A stretch of 5,871 bases of DNA, taken from Synergistaceae bacterium (lineage in GTDB: Bacteria; Synergistota; Synergistia; Synergistales; Synergistaceae). The stretch lies in contig JAISQC010000106.1 of NCBI GenBank assembly GCA_031274465.1, positions 1 to 5,871 on the forward strand, read 5' to 3'. The notes under the pieces were generated by a model. That model was not told where the DNA came from, did no database searches, and was given only the letters and a program-made list of their open reading frames with translations. Position numbers and translations under genes: made by a program. Shown piece by piece: positions 1-5,812 of this stretch. Position 1 is the first letter of the stretch; each line of letters begins with the position of its first letter.

Positions 1-440
1 TCGATGGCTCTTGCCCCAAGCTTGCCGTAAAACGCCTTGGCGCGGGCGTTGTCGTCCAGACAAAGCCAGTCGAGCCTTTTGCATCCGCGCTCCAGCGCGG
101 TCCGGGCTAAAAACCCGAGCATCGCCCGCCCGTGTCCGCGCCCACGGCACCGCTCCTCGACGAACAAATCCTCCAGGTAAACGTTGGCACGCCCCAGAAA
201 AGTCGAATAATTATACAAGAAGCCGGCGAACGCCACTGGTTCTCCGTCTTCCTCTCCGATAATCGCGCACGCCTGCCGCTCCTCGAAAAGCGACTCCCTG
301 ATGTCCGCCTCCGTCGCCGTGACGCTCATCCCCTCCCCGTCGTAGGAGGCGAGCTTGCGTATGAATTCAAGTATGACGCCGCAATCGCTCGGCACGGCGT
401 CGCGTATGGCGAATTTTTTGTCACGCTCATCCACGCCCAT
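1..440 (-). CDS. GNAT family N-acetyltransferase, SSAT (spermidine/spermine or thialysine acetyltransferase)-like; 3' end cut by window edge
   Basis: This frame starts at ATG 440 and stays open to position 1, giving 146 residues without the C-terminus. GNAT enzymes move acetyl from acetyl-CoA to an amine. Motif A is clear: YLEDLFVEER at about 88-97, then the pyrophosphate-binding pattern R99-G-R-G102-H-G104. Motif B follows with an N-A-R-A-K-A-F-Y-G-K-L-G-A stretch (131-143), where Tyr138 sits at the usual general-acid position. NYSTFLGR (77-84) before LEDLFV is typical of the SSAT branch, which acetylates polyamines or thialysine. SSAT proteins are about 155-175 residues, so only a short tail is missing. 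The start has an AGGGGA ribosome-binding site at 450-445, which overlaps the TAG stop of the upstream metY-like gene. The two genes are 8 nt apart and probably translationally coupled. Family is sure; the amine substrate is not known. Confidence 0.9.
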   Translation of the reverse strand, partial: MGVDERDKKFAIRDAVPSDCGVILEFIRKLASYDGEGMSVTATEADIRESLFEERQACAIIGEEDGEPVAFAGFLYNYSTFLGRANVYLEDLFVEERCRGRGHGRAMLGFLARTALERGCKRLDWLCLDDNARAKAFYGKLGARAI

Positions 441-448
441 CTCTTCCC

Positions 449-1762
449 CTATTCCGAAAAAACCTTGCGGAATGCCTGGTCGAGGTCGCCTATCAGGTCA
501 GACGCGCTTTCGAGGCCCAGCGACAGGCGTATAGTGTCGGGCGACAGACCGGTCTGCTCGCGCTGTTCGTTCGTCAGCTCCACATGGGTGGTCTGGGCCG
601 AGTTGATGATGAGCGAACGCGCGTCTCCGATATTTGCCTGATAGCCGAATATCTCCACCGACTCCAGAAATTTCCTCTTCTGCCCATCCGTCCCCTTGAA
701 GCCGAACGAGAGGATGGACCCCGCCCCTTTGGGGAAGTATTTGCCCGCAAGCGCGGCGTAAGGGCTTCCGTGCGCGGCCGGGTGCCTGACCCAACTGACG
801 TGCTCGCTCTTTTCGAGATATTCCAGAACGGCGAGGGTGTTTGCCACCTGTTTTTGAACCCGCTCCGAGAGTGTTTCGATCCCGAGCAGTACTAGATACG
901 CGTCGAAGGGGCCGAGCGCCGCGCCGAGGTAGTTCAGGTGGACCGCACGGAGCCGGCCGACGAAGGGGAGGTCGGGAAAGACCTGAAGGATGTTTCGCTC
1001 CACGTCGTTGGAGTCGCGCAAAAACCAGAGCGGCCTCTCGAAGTGTGGGAAATTGCCGTTCCCCCAATCGAATTTCCCGCTATCCACGACGAGCCCCGCT
1101 ATCACGTTCCCATGCCCGCTCAATGCTTTCGTCGCGGAGTACACGACTATGTCCGCCCCGTAGTCGAAGGGGTTTAGGAGATACGGCGTGGCGGCTGTGT
1201 TGTCAACGATGAGCGGTATCCCACGGGCGTGGGCTATCTCCGCCAAGCGCTCGATGTCGGGTATCGTGGCGAAAGGGTTCGTCAGGCTCTCGACGAACAC
1301 GGCCTTCGTGTCAGTGCGGATGCCCTTCTCGAACTCCCCAAGGTCGTCCGGTTTTCCAACGATGTCGATCCCCATGCCGAGTTCGGGGTATACGTGGCTG
1401 AAGCTGTCCACCGTCCCGCCGTAAAGCCTTGCCGTCGTCAGGACCCGCCCGCCGTTGCCGGCGGCATTCAGAAGCGCGTACGAAACCGCCGCCATCCCCG
1501 AAGCCAGCCCGATCGCCCCTTTCGCCCCGTGAAGCGCCGCCACCCTCTTTTCCAGCACATCCACCGTGGGGTTCGAGAGCCTCGTGTAGATCGGGTCGGC
1601 GCCCTCGAAGGCAAAGAGGCGGTCTGCCCTGTGGGTGTCGCCCAACGCGAACGCGGTCGTCTGATATATGGGCACCGAAACGGCATTGTTGTGCTCGGCG
1701 GCGCTGTAACCCGCGTGAATTTTAAGAGTGTCGAAATCCCTGTTGTCCCTGCTCATGCCCAT
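449..1762 (-). CDS. metY: O-acetylhomoserine sulfhydrylase-type PLP enzyme (Cys/Met metabolism family)
   Basis: A 437-residue cytoplasmic fold-type I PLP enzyme of the Cys/Met metabolism family. MetY (O-acetylhomoserine aminocarboxypropyltransferase) joins O-acetylhomoserine with sulfide to give homocysteine, or with methanethiol to give methionine. Visible signatures are the substrate and phosphate loop Y59-T-R-L-S-N-P-T66, ring-stacking Tyr114, cofactor aspartate Asp187 in VDNTA, the Schiff-base lysine Lys212 in YSATKALSGHG, and the carboxylate-binding arginine Arg412 in RLSLGLE. The length and the GKFDW...NFP insertion at about 229-239 fit MetY better than the shorter cystathionine gamma-synthase or lyase (about 380-400 residues). 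One oddity is NSAQTTH at 387-393, where many relatives have HPAS-type residues before TTH. ATG 1762 and ATG 1756 both follow a purine-rich GAGGGAAGGG site, so the start could be two codons later. The gene begins 35 nt after the hydrolase stop. Family is very secure; the exact thiol donor is inferred. Confidence 0.92.
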   Translation of the reverse strand: MGMSRDNRDFDTLKIHAGYSAAEHNNAVSVPIYQTTAFALGDTHRADRLFAFEGADPIYTRLSNPTVDVLEKRVAALHGAKGAIGLASGMAAVSYALLNAAGNGGRVLTTARLYGGTVDSFSHVYPELGMGIDIVGKPDDLGEFEKGIRTDTKAVFVESLTNPFATIPDIERLAEIAHARGIPLIVDNTAATPYLLNPFDYGADIVVYSATKALSGHGNVIAGLVVDSGKFDWGNGNFPHFERPLWFLRDSNDVERNILQVFPDLPFVGRLRAVHLNYLGAALGPFDAYLVLLGIETLSERVQKQVANTLAVLEYLEKSEHVSWVRHPAAHGSPYAALAGKYFPKGAGSILSFGFKGTDGQKRKFLESVEIFGYQANIGDARSLIINSAQTTHVELTNEQREQTGLSPDTIRLSLGLESASDLIGDLDQAFRKVFSE

Positions 1763-1797
1763 CCCTTCCCTCTCGCCCTAAAATGCCGTCTCGCGGC

Positions 1798-2727
1798 TCA
1801 CTTGCCCTGAGCTTCGTTCGCGGCCCGAATGAAGCTCACGATGTCCGACGCGATTTCAGAGTCCAGATGACCCTCCCAGTGGGTGTTGTGCCCGACGCCC
1901 GGCTTGGTCTGGAACAATATGTATTTCGAGCCGAGCCTTTTTATGAGATCAGCTTGGTCATCCCGCGAAAAAAACGCGTCATCCCCGCCATAGATTATCT
2001 GAACCGGGACTTGGATTTTCCCAAGCTCGTCCGTGAATGCCGATATGCCGTTGACCGCGTTGCGCCACACCTCTATCGGCAAGCTCTTGGCGTGTTCGTA
2101 GGTCCTTGGGGCAAACGACTCGTCGTAGTTCGTCGACGCGGTCCAGTCGGTCAGAAACTCGTCTGAAAGTGCGGCGGCGTTGTTGACTCCCTCGAAACCG
2201 TCACCCCCATCCAGCAGCCACGCCAGCGTTTCGTTACCCTTCACGGCGGCGGCCGACCCTATGAGGGTCAGCGACGAAACGTACTCGGGATGCCGCGCCG
2301 CCAGCCCCTGGGCGATGAAACTCCCCAACGAATGGCCTGTAATGTTCGCGTTTTTTATGCCGAGCTTCGAGAGCAGCGAGGCAATGTCCGAAACGTGCAG
2401 ATCCACTGTGTAGGGGCCGTCCTTCGGCTTGTCGCTGTGCCCGTGCCCGCGCAATTCCACCACTATCACGCGATTTCCTTCGGCAGCTACCAATGGGGCC
2501 ACTTGGGAAAAAGACAGGTAGCTGTCGGTCACGCCGTGGAGGAAAACGACAGGATGGCCTCCGCTATTGCCGAGCTCGACGTACGCCAGCTTTATGCCGG
2601 TGTCGAGCTCCGCGTATTTGAACTCCGGGTCATAGGCAGGCGCGGCATACGCGCTCATCGCGCCCCCCAGGGCAACGAGCGCGAAAAGCAGCGGTGCGAG
2701 CGCGCGAAGCGCCGTATTGTATTTCAT
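1798..2727 (-). CDS. Secreted alpha/beta-fold hydrolase
   Basis: From ATG 2727 the product is 309 residues. The N-terminus is a Sec signal peptide (Lys2, hydrophobic run about 10-23, likely signal peptidase I cut after A26-Y-A28, before APAYDPEF), so the enzyme should act in the periplasm or outside. The body is a classic alpha/beta hydrolase: oxyanion-loop VVFLHG (60-65), RGHGHSDKP (93-101), nucleophile elbow G131-H-S133-L-G, acid in IYGGDD (Asp250 most likely) and catalytic His280 in GVGH. The triad is complete, so it is probably active. The family covers esterases, lactonases, C-C hydrolases and others, and the sequence does not tell the substrate. An in-frame TTG at 2733 would add two residues, but the AAGGAAG site at 2743-2737 is 9 nt from ATG 2727 and only 3 nt from the TTG. 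Its place between a binding-protein gene and metY suggests it processes the transported compound; this is inference. Confidence 0.9.
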   Translation of the reverse strand: MKYNTALRALAPLLFALVALGGAMSAYAAPAYDPEFKYAELDTGIKLAYVELGNSGGHPVVFLHGVTDSYLSFSQVAPLVAAEGNRVIVVELRGHGHSDKPKDGPYTVDLHVSDIASLLSKLGIKNANITGHSLGSFIAQGLAARHPEYVSSLTLIGSAAAVKGNETLAWLLDGGDGFEGVNNAAALSDEFLTDWTASTNYDESFAPRTYEHAKSLPIEVWRNAVNGISAFTDELGKIQVPVQIIYGGDDAFFSRDDQADLIKRLGSKYILFQTKPGVGHNTHWEGHLDSEIASDIVSFIRAANEAQGK

Positions 2728-2736
2728 CTTCAATCA

Positions 2737-2743
2737 CTTCCTT
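2737..2743 (-). promoter_or_regulatory. Ribosome-binding site of the hydrolase gene
   Basis: Minus-strand AAGGAAG lies 9 nt before ATG 2727. It supports that start over the in-frame TTG at 2733, which is only 3 nt away. Confidence 0.7.
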
Positions 2744-2752
2744 AAAGTTTTT

Positions 2753-2800
2753 ACCAAAGGAGCGGCGTTGCCCGAACGCCATGCTGCCCCGCTCTTTGGT
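2753..2800 (-). other. Two-part hairpin after the binding-protein gene (no T-tract on the minus strand)
   Basis: The structure starts 8 nt after the stop of the binding-protein gene. The outer arms are ACCAAAG (2753-2759) with CTTTGGT (2794-2800), extended inward past one bulged base (2760) by AGC (2761-2763) with GCT (2791-2793). Inside it, GGCGTT (2764-2769) pairs with AACGCC (2775-2780) over a 5-nt loop. On the minus strand the next bases are A-rich, not T-rich, so it does not look like a standard intrinsic terminator. A role in protecting the 3' end of the upstream message, or in attenuating read-through to the hydrolase, is inference. The pairing itself can be read directly. Confidence 0.6.
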
Positions 2801-2808
2801 GCCGTGCT

Positions 2809-3825
2809 TTATTTTTTCGCGGTTGCGGCCAATATGTCGTAATAGAGGTTCTCGACGAAAGCTTTCGTGTCGAGGTCGGATGGCAGATAGCCGGTTTTTT
2901 TCAGCTCATCCACGAAGTACAGCGCGTCGGCCTTCGCCTGTCCCTGGTTTGAGGCGTCGTGCTTGTGGGAATAGTGATAGCTCTTTACCAGTGCCGCTAT
3001 AAGCTTTTCGTCGCCGCCGGAAACGTAGTCCTTCTCCAAGATGATCTTAGCCGCTTCCTCGGGGTTGGCCGATATCCACTCTATCGCTTTGTAGTACGAG
3101 CGAAGCAGTGCGGCAACCCTTTCGGGGTTTTCCTTTATCTGGCGCGTCGAGGCATACAGGAAGCAGCAGTACTTTCCCGCGAAAAGGGGGTCTGTGCCGA
3201 TATCGGTCAGAACGCGGTACCCCTCCTGCTCGTACAGGGTGCCGAACGGGTCCCAGGCGGCCAGCGCGTCGATCTCGCCTTTCTCGGCGGCGATCCCCAA
3301 CTGGTCGAGCGGGTAGGGCAGCCAAGTGACGCCGGTTCTCGGGTCGATGTTGGCGTTTGCCAGCACCACGCTCGTTATCGCCATCGGAGTGCCCCCGATC
3401 TCGTCAACTCCGATGTTCTTCCCCGCGAGGTCCGAGGCCGTCCTAATGCTCGAATCCTTCGGGACGAGGAGCTTGATGCAGCCCTCGTGAAGCCCGCCGA
3501 TTATCTTGATGTCGAGCCCTTCGTTCACGGACGGGAAAAACTGGAAGTCGCCGTTCGTCACGATGTACCTGCCGCTGGCAAGACCGGCCTTCTGAGTCTC
3601 GAAAGTGCCGCTCACAAGCGTCACGTCGAGGCCTTCATCCGCGAAAAAGCCTTTTTCGTACGCAATGTATGACGGCGCGCCGCAGACCCCGCCCCCAAGA
3701 GCCTCGATCTCGACTTCCCCGAACTTGTACGCCGCAAAAGCAGGCGCGATGGCCCCAAGCGGCGCGATGGCCAGTACAAGCGCCCCCAACGAAACGGCAA
3801 CAGAGAATTTCAATCCATGCTTCAT
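2809..3825 (-). CDS. ABC transporter periplasmic substrate-binding protein, NMT1/SsuA/TauA-like
   Basis: From ATG 3825 the product is 338 residues. A Sec signal peptide (basic M-K-H-G-L-K start, hydrophobic core about 8-28) probably ends at A29-F-A31. There is no lipobox cysteine, so a free periplasmic protein is expected. The mature start has the NMT1/SsuA pattern APSYIAYEKGFFADEGLDV (50-68), where IA-x-EKGFF-x-x-EGL is the family hallmark. SDLAGKNIGV (131-140), DALAAWDPF (186-194) and NPERVAALLRSYYKAIEW (233-250) also fit. Members bind sulfonates, taurine, nitrate, pyrimidines or other small molecules, and the ligand cannot be read here. A Cys220-Cys221-Phe222 motif sits just before the NPERV helix. 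An in-frame GTG at 3834 would add three residues but is only 2 nt from the G-run, so ATG 3825 is preferred. Hairpins flank the gene on both sides. Its partners are the ATPase and permease encoded just upstream. Confidence 0.92.
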   Translation of the reverse strand: MKHGLKFSVAVSLGALVLAIAPLGAIAPAFAAYKFGEVEIEALGGGVCGAPSYIAYEKGFFADEGLDVTLVSGTFETQKAGLASGRYIVTNGDFQFFPSVNEGLDIKIIGGLHEGCIKLLVPKDSSIRTASDLAGKNIGVDEIGGTPMAITSVVLANANIDPRTGVTWLPYPLDQLGIAAEKGEIDALAAWDPFGTLYEQEGYRVLTDIGTDPLFAGKYCCFLYASTRQIKENPERVAALLRSYYKAIEWISANPEEAAKIILEKDYVSGGDEKLIAALVKSYHYSHKHDASNQGQAKADALYFVDELKKTGYLPSDLDTKAFVENLYYDILAATAKK

Positions 3826-3836
3826 AACATTCACAT

Positions 3837-3843
3837 CCCCCTT
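3837..3843 (-). promoter_or_regulatory. Ribosome-binding site of the binding-protein gene
   Basis: Minus-strand AAGGGGG, in an A-rich leader, lies 11 nt before ATG 3825 and 2 nt before GTG 3834. Neither spacing is ideal, but 2 nt is too short, so ATG is favoured. Confidence 0.6.
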
Positions 3844-3855
3844 TTTATGTTTTAT

Positions 3856-3869
3856 GTAAGTCGCCTTAC
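3856..3869 (-). other. Small GNRA-loop hairpin between ATPase and binding-protein genes
   Basis: On the minus strand GTAAG pairs with CTTAC over a GCGA tetraloop. It lies 7 nt after the ATPase stop and is followed by an A-rich leader, not a T-tract. A 5-bp stem closed by a GNRA loop is stable for its size. It could set differential expression of the binding-protein gene, which importers usually need in excess; that role is inference. Confidence 0.45.
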
Positions 3870-3876
3870 GGTTCCC

Positions 3877-4665
3877 CTATATCCTGTATTCCGGCTCCGG
3901 TTTTGCGCTGGCAAGGTGTAGTTTTTCAAGTATGGAAACCCTGAGAGCGACGAAACTGCCGTCATTTCGAGCGCGCGGCCGTTTTAAAGAGACTTCGATC
4001 ACCTCGCTTACCTCGCCCGGCCTGGGCGTCATTATCACTATGCGGTCGCTCAGATAGATTGCCTCGTCCACGTCGTGGGTCACCAGTAGCATCGTCGATT
4101 CAGTAGAGCGCCACATTTCGAGCAGTTTGTCCTGCAGTTCCGCCCTCGTGAAAGCGTCGAGCGCCCCCAGCGGCTCGTCGAGCAGAAGGGCCTTCGGATT
4201 GTTGATCAGGGCGCGCGCTATCGCCACCCTTTGAGCCATGCCGCCCGATATTTCGTGCGGATAGGATTTCTCGAACCCGCTCAGGCCGACCAGACGCACG
4301 AACTCCCCGACGCGGCCTTTCTCTTTTTTCCAAACGCCGCGCGCCTTGAGGCCGGACGCGATGTTTTCCTCCACCGTGTTCCAGGGGAAAAGCGCGCCCT
4401 GCTGAAAGACGTAGCCCCGCTCTGGGCCGGTCCCGTCCACTGGCTTGCCGTCTACGAAGAGCGTTCCGGCCTGCGGGCAGTCGAGCCCCGCTATCAGGCG
4501 CAGCAGTGTCGTCTTTCCGCACCCGGACGGCCCAATCAGCGTGACGAACTCCCCTTCGAGCACATGCAGGTCGATGTTCCGAAGCGCGGCGGCGGAACGG
4601 TCCGTCCCGGCGGCGTAGGTGCGGCAGACCCCTTTGACGTCTATCATGACGCGGGGGGAAGTCAT
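3877..4665 (-). CDS. ABC transporter ATP-binding protein, SsuB/TauB-like
   Basis: The 262-residue nucleotide-binding subunit drives the importer from the cytoplasmic face. All catalytic motifs are intact: Walker A GPSGCGKT (45-52), Q-loop Gln88 in VFQQG, signature SGGMAQR (140-146), Walker B ALLLDEP (159-165), D-loop GALD (167-170) and H-loop His197 in LVTHD. SGGMxQR, LFPWNTVEENI (92-102) and the ARALINNPKALLLDEPLGALD region are typical of the sulfonate/nitrate/taurine subfamily. The start is ATG 4665, which overlaps the permease stop as ATGA and has GAAAGGG (4680-4674) at 8 nt. The frame is open much farther upstream, to 5586, but that part runs antiphase through the permease and has no membrane-protein or ABC features. 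A later ATG at 4647 has a poor site. Stop is TAG at 3879-3877. The family is certain; the cargo is unknown. Confidence 0.95.
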   Translation of the reverse strand: MTSPRVMIDVKGVCRTYAAGTDRSAAALRNIDLHVLEGEFVTLIGPSGCGKTTLLRLIAGLDCPQAGTLFVDGKPVDGTGPERGYVFQQGALFPWNTVEENIASGLKARGVWKKEKGRVGEFVRLVGLSGFEKSYPHEISGGMAQRVAIARALINNPKALLLDEPLGALDAFTRAELQDKLLEMWRSTESTMLLVTHDVDEAIYLSDRIVIMTPRPGEVSEVIEVSLKRPRARNDGSFVALRVSILEKLHLASAKPEPEYRI

Positions 4666-5720
4666 TTGACCAGCCCTTTCTGCCAGCGCAGTATCCGGCG
4701 CTTCACCGCGTCGATTGCCGCCAGAATGGCGGAGAAAGCCACGGCCATGATGACGATTGCCGCGTATACCTTCGAGTACGCGCTCCACCCCTTCGCCCAG
4801 TTCAGATACCAGCCGAGCCCCGCCTTCGCGCCTATCATCTCCGACACGACCAGAGTGGCAAAGGACACGCTCGTAGCGGTGGATATCCCGATGAAGATGC
4901 TCGGCATCGCGTTTGGAATGGCTATGCGGAACAGCAGGAACATCTCGCCGGCCCCGAGCGTGCGTGCGACCTCGTAGTACGCCTTCGGCGTCGAGGCTAT
5001 GCCGACTGCCATCATGAAGGCTATCGGGAACCACGAAGCGACCGCTATCAAAAAGACGCCGCCCATGAAGCTGGTAGGCAATACGACCATGGCGATCGGT
5101 ATCCAGGCCACGGCGGGGATGACCCCCGATATCTTGAGCAGTGGGTACGCCCAGTAAAACCATTGCCTGTTCCAGCCGATCAGGACGCCCGTCACGATCC
5201 CCAGAAGCGCCCCGGTGATGAGCCCCGCGAAAAACAACCGCATCGAGTAGGCGGAGCTGATCAACAGCATCCTCCAGTCTTCCGCCATGACCTGCAAGAT
5301 TTGCACTGGCCCGGGGAAAAACGGCAGCGGCAGGATGCCGCTTTTCGTCGAGAGCAGATCCCAGACGGCAAGCGTCACTCCGGTCGCGAAGATGAACTGC
5401 GCCTTGTGCAGCAGTTCGCGCCGAAGCCTCAGCAGCCAGCCTGAAGCGGCGTAAAACGCAAAAAGGGCGAGCGGGAACGCGCCAACGAAGATGCGGTACG
5501 CGGTTGGCTTCACCGTCTGCACCGATGGCACGAGCACGTCCACAGCGAGGGCGAAGAAAAACGACGCGCCGCCTAGCGCCAGCCACGCTTTGGACTGCGG
5601 TTTCCAGTATGCCGCGTCCCCTTCGGCCTCGGAGAGCGCGCTCCTTTGCGAGCTGCCCTCGGGCGCTTCCTTTTCCGCAGGGGCGCGCAGTGGTTCGACG
5701 CCTATCTCCAAACTGCCCAC
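4662..5720 (-). CDS. ABC transporter permease, SsuC/TauC-like, with extended N-terminus
   Basis: This is the membrane subunit of the importer (BPD_transp_1 fold). I start it at GTG 5720, giving 352 residues. GAGGG (5732-5728) lies 7 nt upstream, whereas the longer ATG 5774 (370 residues) has no ribosome-binding site and lies 15 nt from the T-tract of a terminator. The extra 18 codons (Gly/Tyr/Trp-rich) also use TAT, TTG and TTT more than the rest. Numbered from ATG 5774, a charged region (about 25-60) is followed by two hydrophobic segments (about 63-83 and 93-114). The usual SsuC-like core then starts near 125, with LPLPFFPGPVQIL at 148-160. The EAA loop that docks on the ATPase is EVARTLGAGEMFLLFRIAIP at 268-287. 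Typical SsuC/TauC proteins are about 250-280 residues, so roughly 100 residues with two added membrane segments are unusual. Stop TGA overlaps the ATPase start. Confidence 0.88.
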   Translation of the reverse strand: MGSLEIGVEPLRAPAEKEAPEGSSQRSALSEAEGDAAYWKPQSKAWLALGGASFFFALAVDVLVPSVQTVKPTAYRIFVGAFPLALFAFYAASGWLLRLRRELLHKAQFIFATGVTLAVWDLLSTKSGILPLPFFPGPVQILQVMAEDWRMLLISSAYSMRLFFAGLITGALLGIVTGVLIGWNRQWFYWAYPLLKISGVIPAVAWIPIAMVVLPTSFMGGVFLIAVASWFPIAFMMAVGIASTPKAYYEVARTLGAGEMFLLFRIAIPNAMPSIFIGISTATSVSFATLVVSEMIGAKAGLGWYLNWAKGWSAYSKVYAAIVIMAVAFSAILAAIDAVKRRILRWQKGLVK

Positions 5721-5727
5721 GCCGACG

Positions 5728-5732
5728 CCCTC
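5728..5732 (-). promoter_or_regulatory. Ribosome-binding site that favours GTG 5720 as permease start
   Basis: Minus-strand GAGGG lies 7 nt before GTG 5720. It is the main reason for preferring this start to ATG 5774, before which only T-rich terminator tail and no purine-rich site is seen. Confidence 0.55.
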
Positions 5733-5789
5733 AAACAAAGCGAAGAGCCAATACAAGCCATATCCATACCCCATTTCGCAAGATCACAT

Positions 5790-5812
5790 AAAAAAAACCC
5801 GCTCGCGGCGGG
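5790..5812 (-). terminator. Intrinsic terminator of the gene to the right of the window
   Basis: On the minus strand CCCGC (5812-5808) pairs with GCGGG (5802-5798) over a 5-nt loop and is followed directly by eight T (5797-5790). A run of A precedes it (5822-5817), so plus-strand termination is possible but weaker, because four bases (CCGG) separate the stem from the T-run there. It ends the transcript of an upstream minus-strand gene outside the window and marks the border of the transporter unit. The remaining bases 5823-5871 hold no recognisable gene; at most they could contain the end of that neighbour. Confidence 0.85.

Larger units (their letters stand above)
1..5720 (-). other. Probable six-gene transcription unit: permease, ATPase, binding protein, hydrolase, metY-like, GNAT
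   Basis: All six genes share a strand. The junctions are a 4-base overlap, then gaps of 51, 81, 35 and 8 nt, and no good intrinsic terminator on the minus strand lies between them. The upstream terminator at 5790-5812 gives the left-going unit a clear beginning, but I could not find a convincing -35/-10 pair between it and the permease. The downstream end lies outside the window. Co-transcription is inferred from spacing; the two hairpins around the binding-protein gene may make levels unequal. Confidence 0.6.

Noticed and set aside
132..641. Plus-strand open frame of 169 codons and other long plus-strand frames across the window
   Set aside because: They lie antisense to well-supported genes, are Arg/Pro-rich and have no recognisable motifs. 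High GC makes such long shadow frames common.
1785..1797. Possible terminator between hydrolase and metY-like genes
   Set aside because: The stem is only 4 bp (GCCG with CGGC, 5-nt loop) and the minus-strand tail is ATTTTAG, too weak for an intrinsic terminator.
4666..5586. Upstream extension of the ATPase reading frame to a 569-residue protein
   Set aside because: The extra 307 codons run in another frame over the permease gene, are Arg-rich and have no domain pattern. The ATGA overlap at 4665 with a good ribosome-binding site explains the real start.
5721..5789. Promoter for the transporter unit just after the terminator
   Set aside because: TTG-type hexamers and TATGGAT/TTGTAT-like stretches occur, but no -35/-10 pair with 16-18 nt spacing is convincing, so none was annotated.
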